Shown here: one piece after another, positions 35,401-64,000 of the stretch | Position numbering within the stretch: position 1 is the first letter of the stretch | Layout: every line of letters starts with the position of its first letter | Origin: Mactra quadrangularis | Lineage: Eukaryota; Mollusca; Bivalvia; Venerida; Mactridae | DNA length: 64,000 bases | Reading direction: 5' to 3' | Assembly (NCBI GenBank): GCA_025267735.1 | Contig: CM046303.1 | Coordinates: forward strand, 40,561,380 to 40,625,379 | Notes under the pieces: model-generated | Database searches by the model: none | Told to the model about the DNA's origin: nothing | Seen by the model: the letters and a program-made list of their open reading frames with translations, nothing else | Made by a program: the position numbers and the translations under genes

Positions 35401-38144
35401 TTATGTTTTCATTATGCAGTTCGTATGTTTGATTCTTAATATTTCTCAAAGCTGGCAGTTATTACTTAAGTATACCTTATATTTTTGACTTTTTATTTTT
35501 ATTGGCTTCAAGCCCTTACAACTTTCTCATTGGTCAATTATAATTGCCCCACCCCTTTACATACTTTTCTTATAAATACTAAGAAATATTATTTACAATT
35601 CAATTTAATATAGGATTTAAGATTTAAGTAAAGAATTATAACTTCGTGTGTTAAGAATATACTTTGTGTATAAAACTAGGAATAGACATTTGTCAACTTA
35701 TGTAGAAATTATTGTAAAGAACTTTGTGAAAATTAGTCTATTTGTGACATTGTTATAATTTGTTGGACTTAGTGAATTAATACATTAAAACGGAATAAAT
35801 TATATTATACATTACTTCAAGATCTTTGTGATCAATTAACTTTTATTTACTTATACTTTAACTGGAAGCTGCGAGCCATGGAGAGTACTAGCGCTAAATA
35901 TAGCGCCACAACAACAACATACTTAAAGAAGTGGAACTCATCGGCATCAAATTAACGAAATCAACATTACTAGTAAAGTCGCACTGGGTCGAGCTGCCGG
36001 CTAAAGATAAGGGAGCCGACCAAAGAAACTCCAATTTATCGGAGGTGTGACAGTACAATAAAGTTCTGTTATTAAGACCACTTTTGTTATTTCAAAATTA
36101 TGTGATTTTTGACAATTATTAAGACCCAAATGTTTAATTTGTGAACAAAAGGGTCTCTAGAATAAGACCATTCTGCTAAGACCATTGATTTTGCTGGTCT
36201 TAATAGCGGAACTTTACTGTATTTTGTAATACCAAGTTATTACTGCTTGTAAAATATTAGTTAGGACCTACATGTAAATAAGTTCATTATCATTGGTAAT
36301 TTCTATGTCTCTTTTTAACAAAAGTGTCATTTACCAGACATACTGTATTAACCTCAATCTGTTGTATTTGTACACAGGAAGCCCAGGGCTTGTCCTCCCT
36401 TGTACCGGAGATGGACGCCCGAGGTATTCGCCTTCATGCTGTTGTACATGAGACAATTGGTGCTGAAGAATTTAAACCATTTATTAAAGGAGATGTTTAT
36501 TTAGATATTGAGGTTTGTTCATAGTTTTCAGTTACTTTGACATTTAATTCTTTTACTTTCTATTTATCATTACTTAATTAGTACATGTACCAGTATGATT
36601 TATATACAGTACCAGGGACTTTATATAACAGGGATTTGTTTAGTCAAATTAGATGAAAAATGAGCTCAATCCAATGTAAAGTACAAGTCTTCCTGTGATA
36701 TGCTCTATGTATGGTATGGTGTGCTAAATACAACTGAGGTATCTCATTTTCTGCCTCTAAATATGGTAGTTTCTTTTAAGGGTCTGTTCTTTAATAGACA
36801 GGTTTTAGTCAGTCCACAGCCCTTGAAGGGTAGTCTTTTTATAGAGATTAGACTGTACTATAAGAGATATGTAAGAGACATATTCTTTAAAGGTGACTTT
36901 TAGAATTAAGAAAATGCTGTAAAACAAGTTTTGTTTACAGCAAATAGTTTTGTTTACTGCACTGCTGTAATATCATTGATTTGTTACTATATTTTTATTA
37001 TTTGATTTGTTATTATCTCAGAAACAGTTTTATGGTCCACAAGAACGATGGATGAATATACCTGGTATATTTAACTTTGAAACTATTACTCATATTATAA
37101 AAGAGATCCGTAAAGGAACACCTGGTAATTATGAAGGAGAAGGAAGACTACTTGGAGGTAATAAAACAACATCTTTAACTTCATACATATCTGTTGTTTG
37201 GAAGTCATCATACTGTCAGTATTTCGCATCTATTGGTGTTTTTGTTTGTATTGTTTTAGCTCAAAGAATGGCACACTTTGTATTTTGCTTTAACCCCTAA
37301 ACATGTTTGGTTTTAAGACCACTATCACCCGTAACTTATTAGTACCATAACAATGCTTTATTAAAATGATCACAGGCTGTGTAGAGTTTACAACATTGGA
37401 CTAATAATCAATAACTAGTGAGCTCAGCGTTTGCTTGAATCTCATTCATATGCCATGAGCAAGAAACTATTGAATCGTTCATTGCTGGATGAGGTCTACC
37501 TGGAAGTTGAGTGATGAATGGCTTACAAATTATTCCATAAGGCCATGCCAAATTGGAATTTTGTTAAGCCTCAACTCAAGTTTGACAAACCTGGGTACCT
37601 ATTCACAAAAACACAAACCAAAAACAAAAACACATGTCCATTATAGCTAGTATTCACACAAATAAGTACTTGGTTGTATGAATGTTTATGACATTTATGT
37701 GAGATTAAAGTTATTCTATAATGAAACAAACATACACATGTACATTTTCATTAAGCAAATACACAGAAACAAGGAACTATTAGTATTTCCTGAGAAAAAT
37801 CAGTTATTAAACCCTAGAACAACAGAGTTATTTAAGAAAATTTCACCAACATTTTTTGGGGGGATTGAGGACTCTAAAACCTACTCACATACAGATGCTC
37901 AACAAAATGCAGGTATAGCATGGCCTAATGAATCTGAAGTGTTGTGTATAAAATTGTACATCATCCATCCATCTTGTTCTTACATGTTTTATTTTTGTTT
38001 TATTGACTTTCAGCTGTATTTGTTGTTGGACCAAAACAACAAGGTATTATATATCAACATCATGAAACAATTATTGGTGATCGTGTTAATCTGGAGGAAG
38101 TCAAGAAAGCCATAGAAAAAGTTAATCTTCCCTCTGAGTCATAA
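32305..38144 (+). CDS. PRXL2A: Peroxiredoxin-like 2A / selenoprotein U homologue (five coding exons, in-frame TGA)
   Basis: Spliced CDS joins 32305-32475, 32897-32971, 36378-36512, 37022-37157 and 38014-38144; all introns are GT-AG and the total is 216 codons including stop. The product is a thioredoxin-fold redox protein of the FAM213A/SelU family. An N-terminal hydrophobic stretch (about residues 7-32) fits a signal anchor. Family hallmarks in order: 'ELWQKHGAVVMAVRRPG', the redox site TGA-S-L-C at 77-80, 'KQFYGPQERWMN', 'EGEGRLLGAVFVVGPKQQGI', 'GDRVNLEEV'. Vertebrate PRXL2A has Cys-x-x-Cys here and fish SelU has Sec-x-x-Cys, so TGA at 32954-32956 most likely encodes selenocysteine. Alternative: a nonsense mutation, judged unlikely because all other sites and splice signals are intact. 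Either of two adjacent ATGs (32305, 32308) could start; an upstream non-coding exon is likely. Confidence 0.93.
32897..32971 (+). CDS. PRXL2A: SelU/PRXL2A coding exon 2 containing the TGA (Sec) codon
   Basis: Acceptor 'atatttccag', donor 'gcg|gtatgt', exactly 25 codons, phase 0 on both sides. It reads A-S-E-L-W-Q-K-H-G-A-V-V-M-A-V-R-R-P-G, then TGA at 32954-32956, then S-L-C-R-A. Conservation runs through both sides of the TGA, which argues for recoding. Confidence 0.92.
33030..33262 (-). mobile_element. tRNA-headed SINE in SelU intron 2
   Basis: Minus strand: A-box-like 'tagcagttggtagtgcg' and a good B box 'gggttcgaatccc' about 35 bp later, followed by a body and 'gaccaaggt'-like tail. This SINE differs from the family at 22118. 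Confidence 0.6.
33844..34736. mobile_element. Pogo/Tigger-like non-autonomous element
   Basis: The left end 'cagtcaaacctgtctatagt' and right end '...aatacaggttccactg' are imperfect terminal inverted repeats flanked by TA on both sides (33842-33843 and 34737-34738). The pattern 'cagt-aaacctgt' is typical of pogo/Tigger ends. No transposase frame is present. Lies in SelU intron 2. Confidence 0.65.
35560..36053 (+). mobile_element. Possible LTR fragment or solo LTR (right part)
   Basis: A TATA-like 'cttataaatac' (35569), a polyadenylation-type 'aataaat' (35793) about 225 bp later, and an end 'ggaggtgtgaca' at about 36052 have the order expected for an LTR (U3-R-U5). The left boundary and a 5-bp target duplication could not be found. 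A MITE is inserted directly after it. Confidence 0.35.
36056..36219. mobile_element. Short MITE with TA target duplication
   Basis: The left end 'caataaagttctgttattaa' is mirrored by the right end 'ttaatagcggaactttactg', with TA on both sides; the interior repeats 'aagacca' in both orientations. A 164-bp Tc1/mariner/pogo-type MITE in SelU intron 2. Confidence 0.75.
36378..36512 (+). CDS. PRXL2A: SelU/PRXL2A coding exon 3
   Basis: Acceptor 'tttgtacacag', donor 'gag|gtttgt', 45 codons, phase 0. Encodes 'EAQGLSSLVPEMDARGIRL' and 'FKPFIKGDVYLDIE', matching the family's 'L.S....L...GV.L.AVV.E' and 'F..YFKGEIFLD' blocks. Confidence 0.92.
37022..37157 (+). CDS. PRXL2A: SelU/PRXL2A coding exon 4
   Basis: Acceptor 'tattatctcag', donor 'ggag|gtaata', 136 bp, ending in phase 1. 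Encodes 'KQFYGPQERWMN' and 'GNYEGEGRLLG', the strongest family signature in the gene. Confidence 0.93.
38014..38144 (+). CDS. PRXL2A: SelU/PRXL2A coding exon 5 and stop
   Basis: Acceptor 'ttattgactttcag'. The joined codon restores Ala in 'LLGAVFVVG'. Encodes 'VFVVGPKQQGIIYQHHE' and 'GDRVNLEEVKKAIEKV' and ends 'LPSES' with TAA at 38142-38144. Confidence 0.93.
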
Positions 38145-38239
38145 TTGGGTTTACCTGGAATGTTATTTTTGTGTTGATGTTATTTTATTTTTATGTTTCT
38201 GTATTGTGTAAGACTTTTATGTTGTTAAAATATACATAA

Positions 38240-38595
38240 CAGGGCTTGAATTTAACCTAAAAAAATAATTAGACTTGCAAATTTTTGTGAGTTGATTTTT
38301 TTTCAACTTGCAAAATGAAAAAAGCAACTATTCATATGCAATATAAAAAACAACATAGTAATATATTTAACTACATGTATATGAGTAAATAGAACAAGTG
38401 CATTATTGTGGGTTAGACAAAGAATTTCGAACATATGTGAATCTTTAATTAATAATGTTGATCTGTATGGTTGTTTCAATGCTGATTTTAGCCTCATTAG
38501 TTTAGACTGTAATATTTGCATATTAAAATAAGTTACTCGCAAGTTTCAAATTCCACTGGCATTTTGCGAGTATGGGAGCTTAAATTCGAGCCCTG
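38240..38595. mobile_element. hAT-like MITE in SelU 3' region
   Basis: The left 'cagggcttgaatttaa' and right 'ttaaattcgagccctg' are near-perfect inverted repeats, and 'acttgcaaa...ttttgcgagt' is a second inner pair. 'cagggctcgaattta'-type ends are typical of small hAT elements. No coding capacity. Confidence 0.65.
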
Positions 38596-38862
38596 CATAA
38601 CTTCATTGTAAATATTTAACCTGCTTTAAGTTACTAATCAAGATCATGTTAAGCATATAAGTTGGCAAAGTTATGTTTTGTTTACCAATCTGGAAACCTC
38701 TGACTTTTCATATGTTCTTGATGATATTTTGAAAAAAATGAGTGCAGGTTTATTATTTATTTGATAGCAGAAATCCTCTTCTGTAATTTATTATTGTGTA
38801 TAAATTAACAAGAAAACATAGTTTTTATTTTACTACCAAAGGATTTAAAAAAATTGTTATTA

Positions 38863-39105
38863 TACCCCCGCTTCAAAGAAGAGGGGGGTATACTGTTTTA
38901 CCCTTGTCCGTCCGTCGGTTACAAAATTTCTGTCGCAGTTTTCTCAGCAACTATAACATGCAGCAGCCTAATACTTAGCATATTGCTTCATCCCATAGTC
39001 CCATGCGGTGTAAAGCGATTTCATGCTCCTTGCTCATCTACTTCCTGTTTGTCGCATATTTTTAGATTTTTGCGGGGGTATCACTAGTGAGCATTAGCTC
39101 ACAGA
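38863..39105. repeat. Repeat with 'tatacccccgc' / 'gcgggggtat' ends
   Basis: Begins with a hairpin 'tatacccccgcttc...gaggggggtata', carries 'gtccgtccgtcgg' and ends 'tgcgggggtatcactagtga' with 'gagcattagctc' as another small palindrome. Non-coding repeat, probably a decayed DNA transposon. Confidence 0.5.
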
Positions 39106-41000
39106 TTTACTTGTTGATATTACATGTACATGAATGTTGTATTCTTTGGTCATACTTGTATATCATGCATTTATTAACAATTAGGCCACACTTTTTATAT
39201 TTTTAGTCTTACGAGAAAAAATTTTCTTGAAAAAAAGAATACTGTAGGTCAAAATAAAAACAAAATATAAGATGTCAATTACAATCGACTTTCAAACCTA
39301 TTTTGTACAAGCTCTGAGTGAAATTGATATTTATATTAGAAATTAACTGACATTTTCTCAAACTGATAATTGACACGTTGAGCTTATTCCTTCTGGGATA
39401 GGTTCATTGTTTTTTTTTCTTTTTTGGTGCAAAAGTAAGTACGATGGGTTACAAAAAATCAATAATCAAGTTGTTTTTTTCAAATTCTAAAAAATTAAGG
39501 TCGGATTTTTGTAAGACATATAAAAGGGGTGGCCTTACTGAATGATTTTTACTGTTTTACAATGTATGTACCAGTATTTACTATAAATAAATATAATGAC
39601 AATCACATTTATCCAGTTGTGGAAAATATTTAAAATTTATTAAATGAATGTAATAAAAATTAATCTCTCAGAATGAAAGACCAATTCAAAGTAAGTTGAA
39701 CTGTAAGAACTATGCAAGTATCTTGGTGTAAATAGTTGATGTTATTATAATATTATTAGGAAGTAAATCTAACCCCCTCATGATTGTTCTATAGCCTAGG
39801 TAGTCTTAATTTAATATACATAGTAATTAAGCTAATTATGTGAACATTACACTGTGATTTATCCAATATTTAAACTCCATTTTAACCTAGCCTTACACAG
39901 CTCTTTTTCTGGAATGATCACATTAATGTTTATATATAAAACACTGCAGTCATCATTATAAGTTAATGAACATATTGTCTATGATACATGTTAGAAGCAA
40001 TGCTTCAAGTCTTCAATAATAATGTCTTTATTTATTATATTGTTTGTTTTTAATGTTTTCACTTATATTTTAAGTATTTTGAAATTTGAAAATGTATTAT
40101 ACAAGTACAAATGTATTGGTTTTATTTTTTAACTTGTTAATGATTGTGTTTTATTCTTGACTTTAAACATGTTAATGATTGTATGAAATATATTGATTTA
40201 AATGATAATTGTCACAATCAATGTATGGAATGTACATTATGTACTTCATTTATATGTTTAAAAACTAGTATAAAAATTATCAATAAAGTTTAAAAAATAT
40301 GAGTGTTTGAGTTATCTTAATTAGTTACCGGCATGTTTAAATTGTTGCCTTTTGTTTGGTTTGTACTGGTATGTTTTTTTTGTATTTTAGCTATAACTTA
40401 CCTTAGTGTTTCTATATGAGGATATTCCACTGATTAAGTTTTCAGTGAAAAAGGTAGATTAATTATCTACAATTGAATCAGAGAACAACATAGTTTAAAC
40501 TCAATATGAATTGTGTCTATTAGGGTACTTGATTGACTTCACATACCATGATCTTAGAACTTGTCAATAGATTTGATGAGTGCTCTTCTGTTTGGACCAC
40601 TCCAAAATTGAATAACATGTATTATAATTATATATATATAATTTAATTTACAGCTTAGACAATTTAATGACCTTTTTTGTTGAGTTTAGTACCATAGCAA
40701 CCGCTGTATAGGTTATATCTCAGCAGTCAGTCAACCTACTCGCCACAGATTAGGATCCCAATAATCTTGAGAGGAAGCCCAGTGATACTTAGTCAGGGAT
40801 TCCTTTAGGATCCCTATAAATTGTGCTGTTCTCGAGTTCACAAATTTAAGTTTGCATGCATTGTTTATTGCATTATGTGCAAATCTGTGTCTAAGCTTTA
40901 TAATTGGAGAAATTCCTATTGTTATGGAGAAATCCCTGAAAAACTGACTCAGGATTCCCTACGGATCCCTGGTAAAACAGTGTCTAATCCTGGTTCCTGG

Positions 41001-41470
41001 AAAGGCTAAATCTATGGATTTAGCCGTTAGCTAATTACTAGGGTTTAACACATTTTATTGGAACTATTGGATTAGATAACAGGCTTATAATGCCTATTAA
41101 CATCCTCTCCATGATCAAGTTTTACATAGTTTTTGTGTATACACATAGTTACTAGGCTCATACTTCTGACAACTGTCCTACATGAATCAGTGGTAGACTA
41201 GGAGGGAAAATGGCCTAAGAAATTATTTCATGACAAAACTTCACAAAAGTTTGCCTCACCCAGAAATTGAACCAAGCTTTATCCAGTCAATAGGTGCATA
41301 CTTCCATCAGTGACTGACAACTGCTCTACATGATTAAGAATCAGTAGTGGGAGAATGGCAGTAGAGTTTACTTCATGACCAAACTCGAAAGAATTCTCTC
41401 ACCTGAGAATTGAACCTATGACCTCTCAGTCGGTAGACTTGTGCGCTGCCAACTGAGCTAGCCAAGTGGC
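41001..41470 (-). mobile_element. SINE dimer (head at 41470, two body copies)
   Basis: Minus strand: 'ggctagctcagttggcagcg' (A box) and 'ataggttcaattctca' (B box) head a body at 41305-41400. A second, headless body with 'tgacaactgtcctacatga' follows at 41160-41300, then the tail hairpin 'ggctaaatctatggatttagcc' at about 41003. The order suggests tandem insertion or a dimeric SINE. 40296-41000 and 41471-42344 hold nothing else I can support. Confidence 0.6.
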
Positions 41471-42348
41471 TTAATGAGCATGAACAGTGATGAACTAATA
41501 ATTTGACTGGTTCTATACTGATGACGTTCAGATCAAATTTGTTGAGGATGTAAATTGTTGGAATTGCCATCCAGACTTAAGATAATGTCTTTCTTTGACA
41601 GGCATGCAAATCTAATTCCAACATTGACATGTTGGTTTCAAAAATAACATCTCAGGAGTCCTGTGTTACCAAACAACAGGTAATCCTACTGTGCCCTTTG
41701 GGGTTTTGAAACAAGAGTCATATCAATAATTTCCACCACTCTACATCATAGTCAATCATTAGTTACTTTGTTTATATTTTCTACATATGCACTTTCTAGA
41801 AATCTAGCTTCCTGGCAAGCTTTCAAATGCTGGAAGGTTGTATATTCATAATATATAAATGGTTCAGTTTCATGGTTCCATCATTTAAACTAGAAAACCA
41901 GCACAGGTAAGGGGAAAATTGAATTCAATTTACTGGTTCAGGGAAGATGTTGATACCTGAATGAGTAAATGCAACAATGAGAATAACAAGAAGAACAAGT
42001 AATAAAATTCAACAAAGTATTCTTTAATTAAATAGTAAATGCGCAATCCACATTGGGAGTTTTTACACCATTATGTACAAATTGACAAAATATATAATAT
42101 GAAAGAAGGTGGTAAATATGATATTAATGACAAAAAATATAAAAACAAATAGAAACATACTTGATTCAATTAAAGTGACAGTCTTACAAAATAAAAGATC
42201 TAAAAACCTCGAGATTCATTACGCACATGTCACAGTGACCTGACACTTGGTATACAATGTCAGCCACTAGTAAGCAGATTAAAATGTGTTACATCTCTAT
42301 CAAAGAAAAATAACTTCATCTTTAAGCATCTCAAGAGCATTTTTTGTG

Positions 42349-42423
42349 TCAAGGGTTGCCCGCAACTGTAGTAACTTGCTCTTTAACGCAAAGTACTAAC
42401 TACAGTCTTGCAGGCAACCTTCG
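42349..42423. repeat. Hairpin MITE (~75 bp)
   Basis: 'ggttgcccgcaactgtagt' on the left is mirrored by 'actacagtcttgcaggcaacc' on the right, with 'aactt...agtact' inside. No target duplication resolved. Confidence 0.65.
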
Positions 42424-43125
42424 ATGTGTGCTTAAATGGTAATAAAAATTAAATTAGAATTGGAAAAATCTAACTCTGGCATATATCACATGTTCAGCAT
42501 TCAACAACCAAGTGAATAATATACATAGAATTGAAACATAAAATGTTGTCATATAAATTTACACTATTTGCATGGAATGAGGTTTGACAACTGTAAATAG
42601 AGTGAAAAATGTAGTGATAGTGAGTGTTTCTACATCAGTTGGATGCTGGTCGATAAACAAACATATACATATATAATAACAAATATATACATAAAGGCAA
42701 CCAACTATAAGGAAAAACAAAATTCAACTAGATGTAATACTAAAGGCATTGTGTAACATGAGGGAGTGATGATTGTTTGATGATAATATTCACATGATTT
42801 TTATACCGACTAGAAAATTTTCAGCACATTTTATTTCTGTACAGAGGGACAATCTCTACAACCACAAGTCTGTACAGTCTTTATACAAACACAAAAATAA
42901 TGTAACTTATTATGGGGCCTGAAGGTGCAAAAATATAAAATAATTTTCATATCAACCTATACAAACAGTGCAGAATAAAAACATTGTTAAAACATAAAAT
43001 TTATATAAACCCTTCCATGGTTACACTACTACTAGAACTCAACATCACATACATTAACTATCTGTTGTATTTATGTTGTGATACAATCAACCTCAATATA
43101 TTTATCAAACAGGAAACTATTTCAT

Positions 43126-43860
43126 AAGGGTCATTCCATACCAAATCACCCAGGGCCTCCCAGTTCAAGTCTTAGATTTTGCTGAAATTTTAACCACAAC
43201 AAATTTAATCTTATTCGTGGAGAAATCCAAAATTTTAGTTTAGTTTTAGTTTTTAGTTTAGTTATAAAAAACTGATAGCACACCAAACTTATGAAAAAAA
43301 ACTAATTTCCTAAAAAAAAGAGGGGGTACCCCTGTATATTTTTTTTTTATTGATTAACAATTAATTAATACCATATACATAACAATTATGATTACAAGAC
43401 CATTCCCTGAAAATTTTAAAGTAATATATTGACAAATAAAGAAAATATAGGAATTTATAAATCAAGACTTTTACAGCATTGCAATAACTTTTTGCCAAAT
43501 TGGCCACGGGGCCATTTTCTGGTCGATATTGCTCAAAAAAGGAAAAAAATAAAATCTAAATGATTAATAAATTCAAATATTTACCCAAATGTGAGAACAT
43601 ATATGGACTTTAGGAACTCTCTTTCTTTAAAAATTATGCCCTCAAAGATGGCTCAAAACTGATTTATTTCTTACTTCAATAATAGTGCAATATGTACCAA
43701 CTTCAAACGTCTGTATCTCAAAAACTATTTGGAGCACAATACTAAAATTTTAGATTTCTCCATGAATAAGATTAAATTTGATGTGGTTAAAATTTCAGTA
43801 AACCCCAAGACTTAAACTGGGAAATATTTTGTTTCTTGGGTGATTTGGTTTGGAACGACT
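43126..43860. mobile_element. Foldback element with ~130-bp terminal inverted repeats
   Basis: The left arm 'ggtcattccataccaaatca' through 'gagaaatccaaaattttagt' is mirrored over about 130 bp by the right arm 'actaaaattttagatttctc' through 'tgatttggtttggaacgact', with roughly ten mismatches. TA dinucleotides flank both ends. The interior is AT-rich without a transposase. Located just downstream of the KAT6 stop. Confidence 0.8.
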
Positions 43861-44206
43861 TATAACATAAACAAAAACTATTGTCATGGCAAGTTGGTTC
43901 AACAAGTATTAAGCAGCAATCAAAAATGTCAGCTACAGCAGTGATAGAAATTTGAGTTAATTACAAAATTTCAACTTTACTGTAAACAGTATTGACCATC
44001 AAATTGAAATATGTATCGATTTTTTTTAAAGAAGAGCCAAGTATAATGACGTACTTGTGTCTAAGAACTTGGGCTATAGAACGTTCATAGTTAAATTCTC
44101 ATTTCCTGACCCATTATTTTTTACATTGATATATCAAAAACAAGCTTTTGCAATAAGTTTTTTTTAATTGTGTTTAATGTTGTATTCAACAAATATTTAG
44201 GTCATA

Positions 44207-44340
44207 TATATGACAGCCAGCTCTTCCTACTAAAGGTTTTCTGGTCACTTTTCTATCACCAGTACTAACTTACCCTACCAGCGGCCTTCAACTCATGTAT
44301 AGGGCATGACCTACAGCTACCAGGCTCGAAACTAACTTCT
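44207..44340 (-). mobile_element. Truncated SINE, same family as 2655-2865
   Basis: On the minus strand 'atgccctatacatgagttg' and 'agtaggaagagctgg' match the body of the SINE at 2655-2865; the head is decayed to 'gtttcgagcctgg'. Confidence 0.6.
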
Positions 44341-44873
44341 TACTTAAACAAAAAAAGAAACTTAATTATACTCTAGAAGTATTTTTGAAAATACGAGAAA
44401 ATACTTAGTGAACAAAAGGACCTTAGTAAAAATGTATGATTTATATCATGTGACTACATTGTATTTAGGTATGATATGCACAATGATGGTCTAGGGTGAT
44501 AGAACATATTAATCTTAGTGAACAAACTACTTTTCCTGAACTCAGTGACAGACAGAAATAAACAAGAGACAAAAGTAAGAATGAGACACTGAGGTTAGAT
44601 TAAACTAACAATTACATAAAATAAATTATGCCATTTAAATTATATATTGGTAGACAAGACTATGCATTAAATACAGAAATATAAAACTAGTCAAATAAAT
44701 CACATCCCATAATCTATTAAACGCAAATGATGAACTATGTTGTGATGCTTAGTGTCATATTATGATGTAAAATTTCCAACATGAATAAAAGAAATGAACT
44801 TCTCAACCCACATTATAACAACCCTGTAAATGAAGCATAATATTATACCACATACTAAAACTTGTCTGTTACT

Positions 44874-63989
<19,116 letters not shown>

Positions 63990-64000
63990 TCAACATAATT

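Larger units (their letters stand above)
38145..40295 (+). other. PRXL2A: Inferred SelU 3' UTR
   Basis: AT-rich sequence downstream of the SelU stop. A strong polyadenylation-type 'caataaag' lies at 40281-40288 and a weaker 'aataaa' at about 39585. A SECIS element is expected here if TGA is read as Sec, but I found none that satisfies ATGA, apical AA and GA with a proper helix. Two short repeats are inserted (38240-38595, 38863-39105). Confidence 0.45.

Noticed and set aside
38700..38745. TTTTCA/TGAAAA stem flanked by TGA on both sides as SECIS
   Set aside because: Stem only 6 bp, no AA in the apical loop.
40416..40460. Hairpin as the SelU SECIS
   Set aside because: ATGA-to-AA spacing of 16 nt is longer than usual, the lower stem is poorly paired, and it is past the likely polyadenylation signal.

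Overview
The window reads as nuclear DNA of a lophotrochozoan animal, most likely a bivalve mollusc. Evidence: AT-rich sequence, spliced genes with GT-AG introns, dense short repeats (tRNA-headed SINEs, MITEs, foldback elements), and elements of the oyster 'pearl'-like type with a core tandem array and ends close to 'gagctccgctgggcgg' and 'cgggcgtataaaa'. The species cannot be fixed from the sequence alone.

Layout. 1-2570 is the end of a tandem array with a ~403-bp unit. 2571-24345 holds no protein gene I can support. It contains SINE copies, a hairpin-forming minisatellite (8131-8660), a ~3-kb direct segmental duplication (8971-12194 and 13843-16572) in which an 81-bp unit has grown from one to six copies in one arm only, and a 659-bp foldback element (16743-17401). 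24346-28382 is a LINE with an uninterrupted 1162-residue ORF2 (endonuclease, reverse transcriptase, C-terminal CCHC). 28383-32304 is intergenic with several MITEs.

Two host genes are supported exon by exon. (1) Plus strand, 32305-38144: a five-exon PRXL2A/FAM213A (selenoprotein U, SelU) homologue. Its redox motif is TGA-Ser-Leu-Cys, with the in-frame TGA exactly where vertebrate PRXL2A has the first Cys of CxxC, so this is very probably a Sec-containing SelU. I could not find a convincing SECIS by eye in the ~2.1-kb 3' region. (2) Minus strand, 63980-44874: nine exons covering the catalytic half and whole C-terminus of a KAT6A/KAT6B (MOZ/MORF, fly enok) MYST histone acetyltransferase. All splice phases add up to 1252 codons plus stop; the N-terminal part lies beyond the right edge.

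The KAT6 introns are loaded with repeats: three elements with ~146-bp tandem units that each carry AGGTCA-type nuclear-receptor half-sites in DR1 and extended-half-site arrangements, a nested hAT-type insertion with a perfect 8-bp target duplication, and two copies of a MITE whose termini also contain TGACCT. The two host genes are convergent, with about 6.7 kb between their stop codons. No bacterial-type operon, CRISPR, rRNA or functional tRNA gene was seen.
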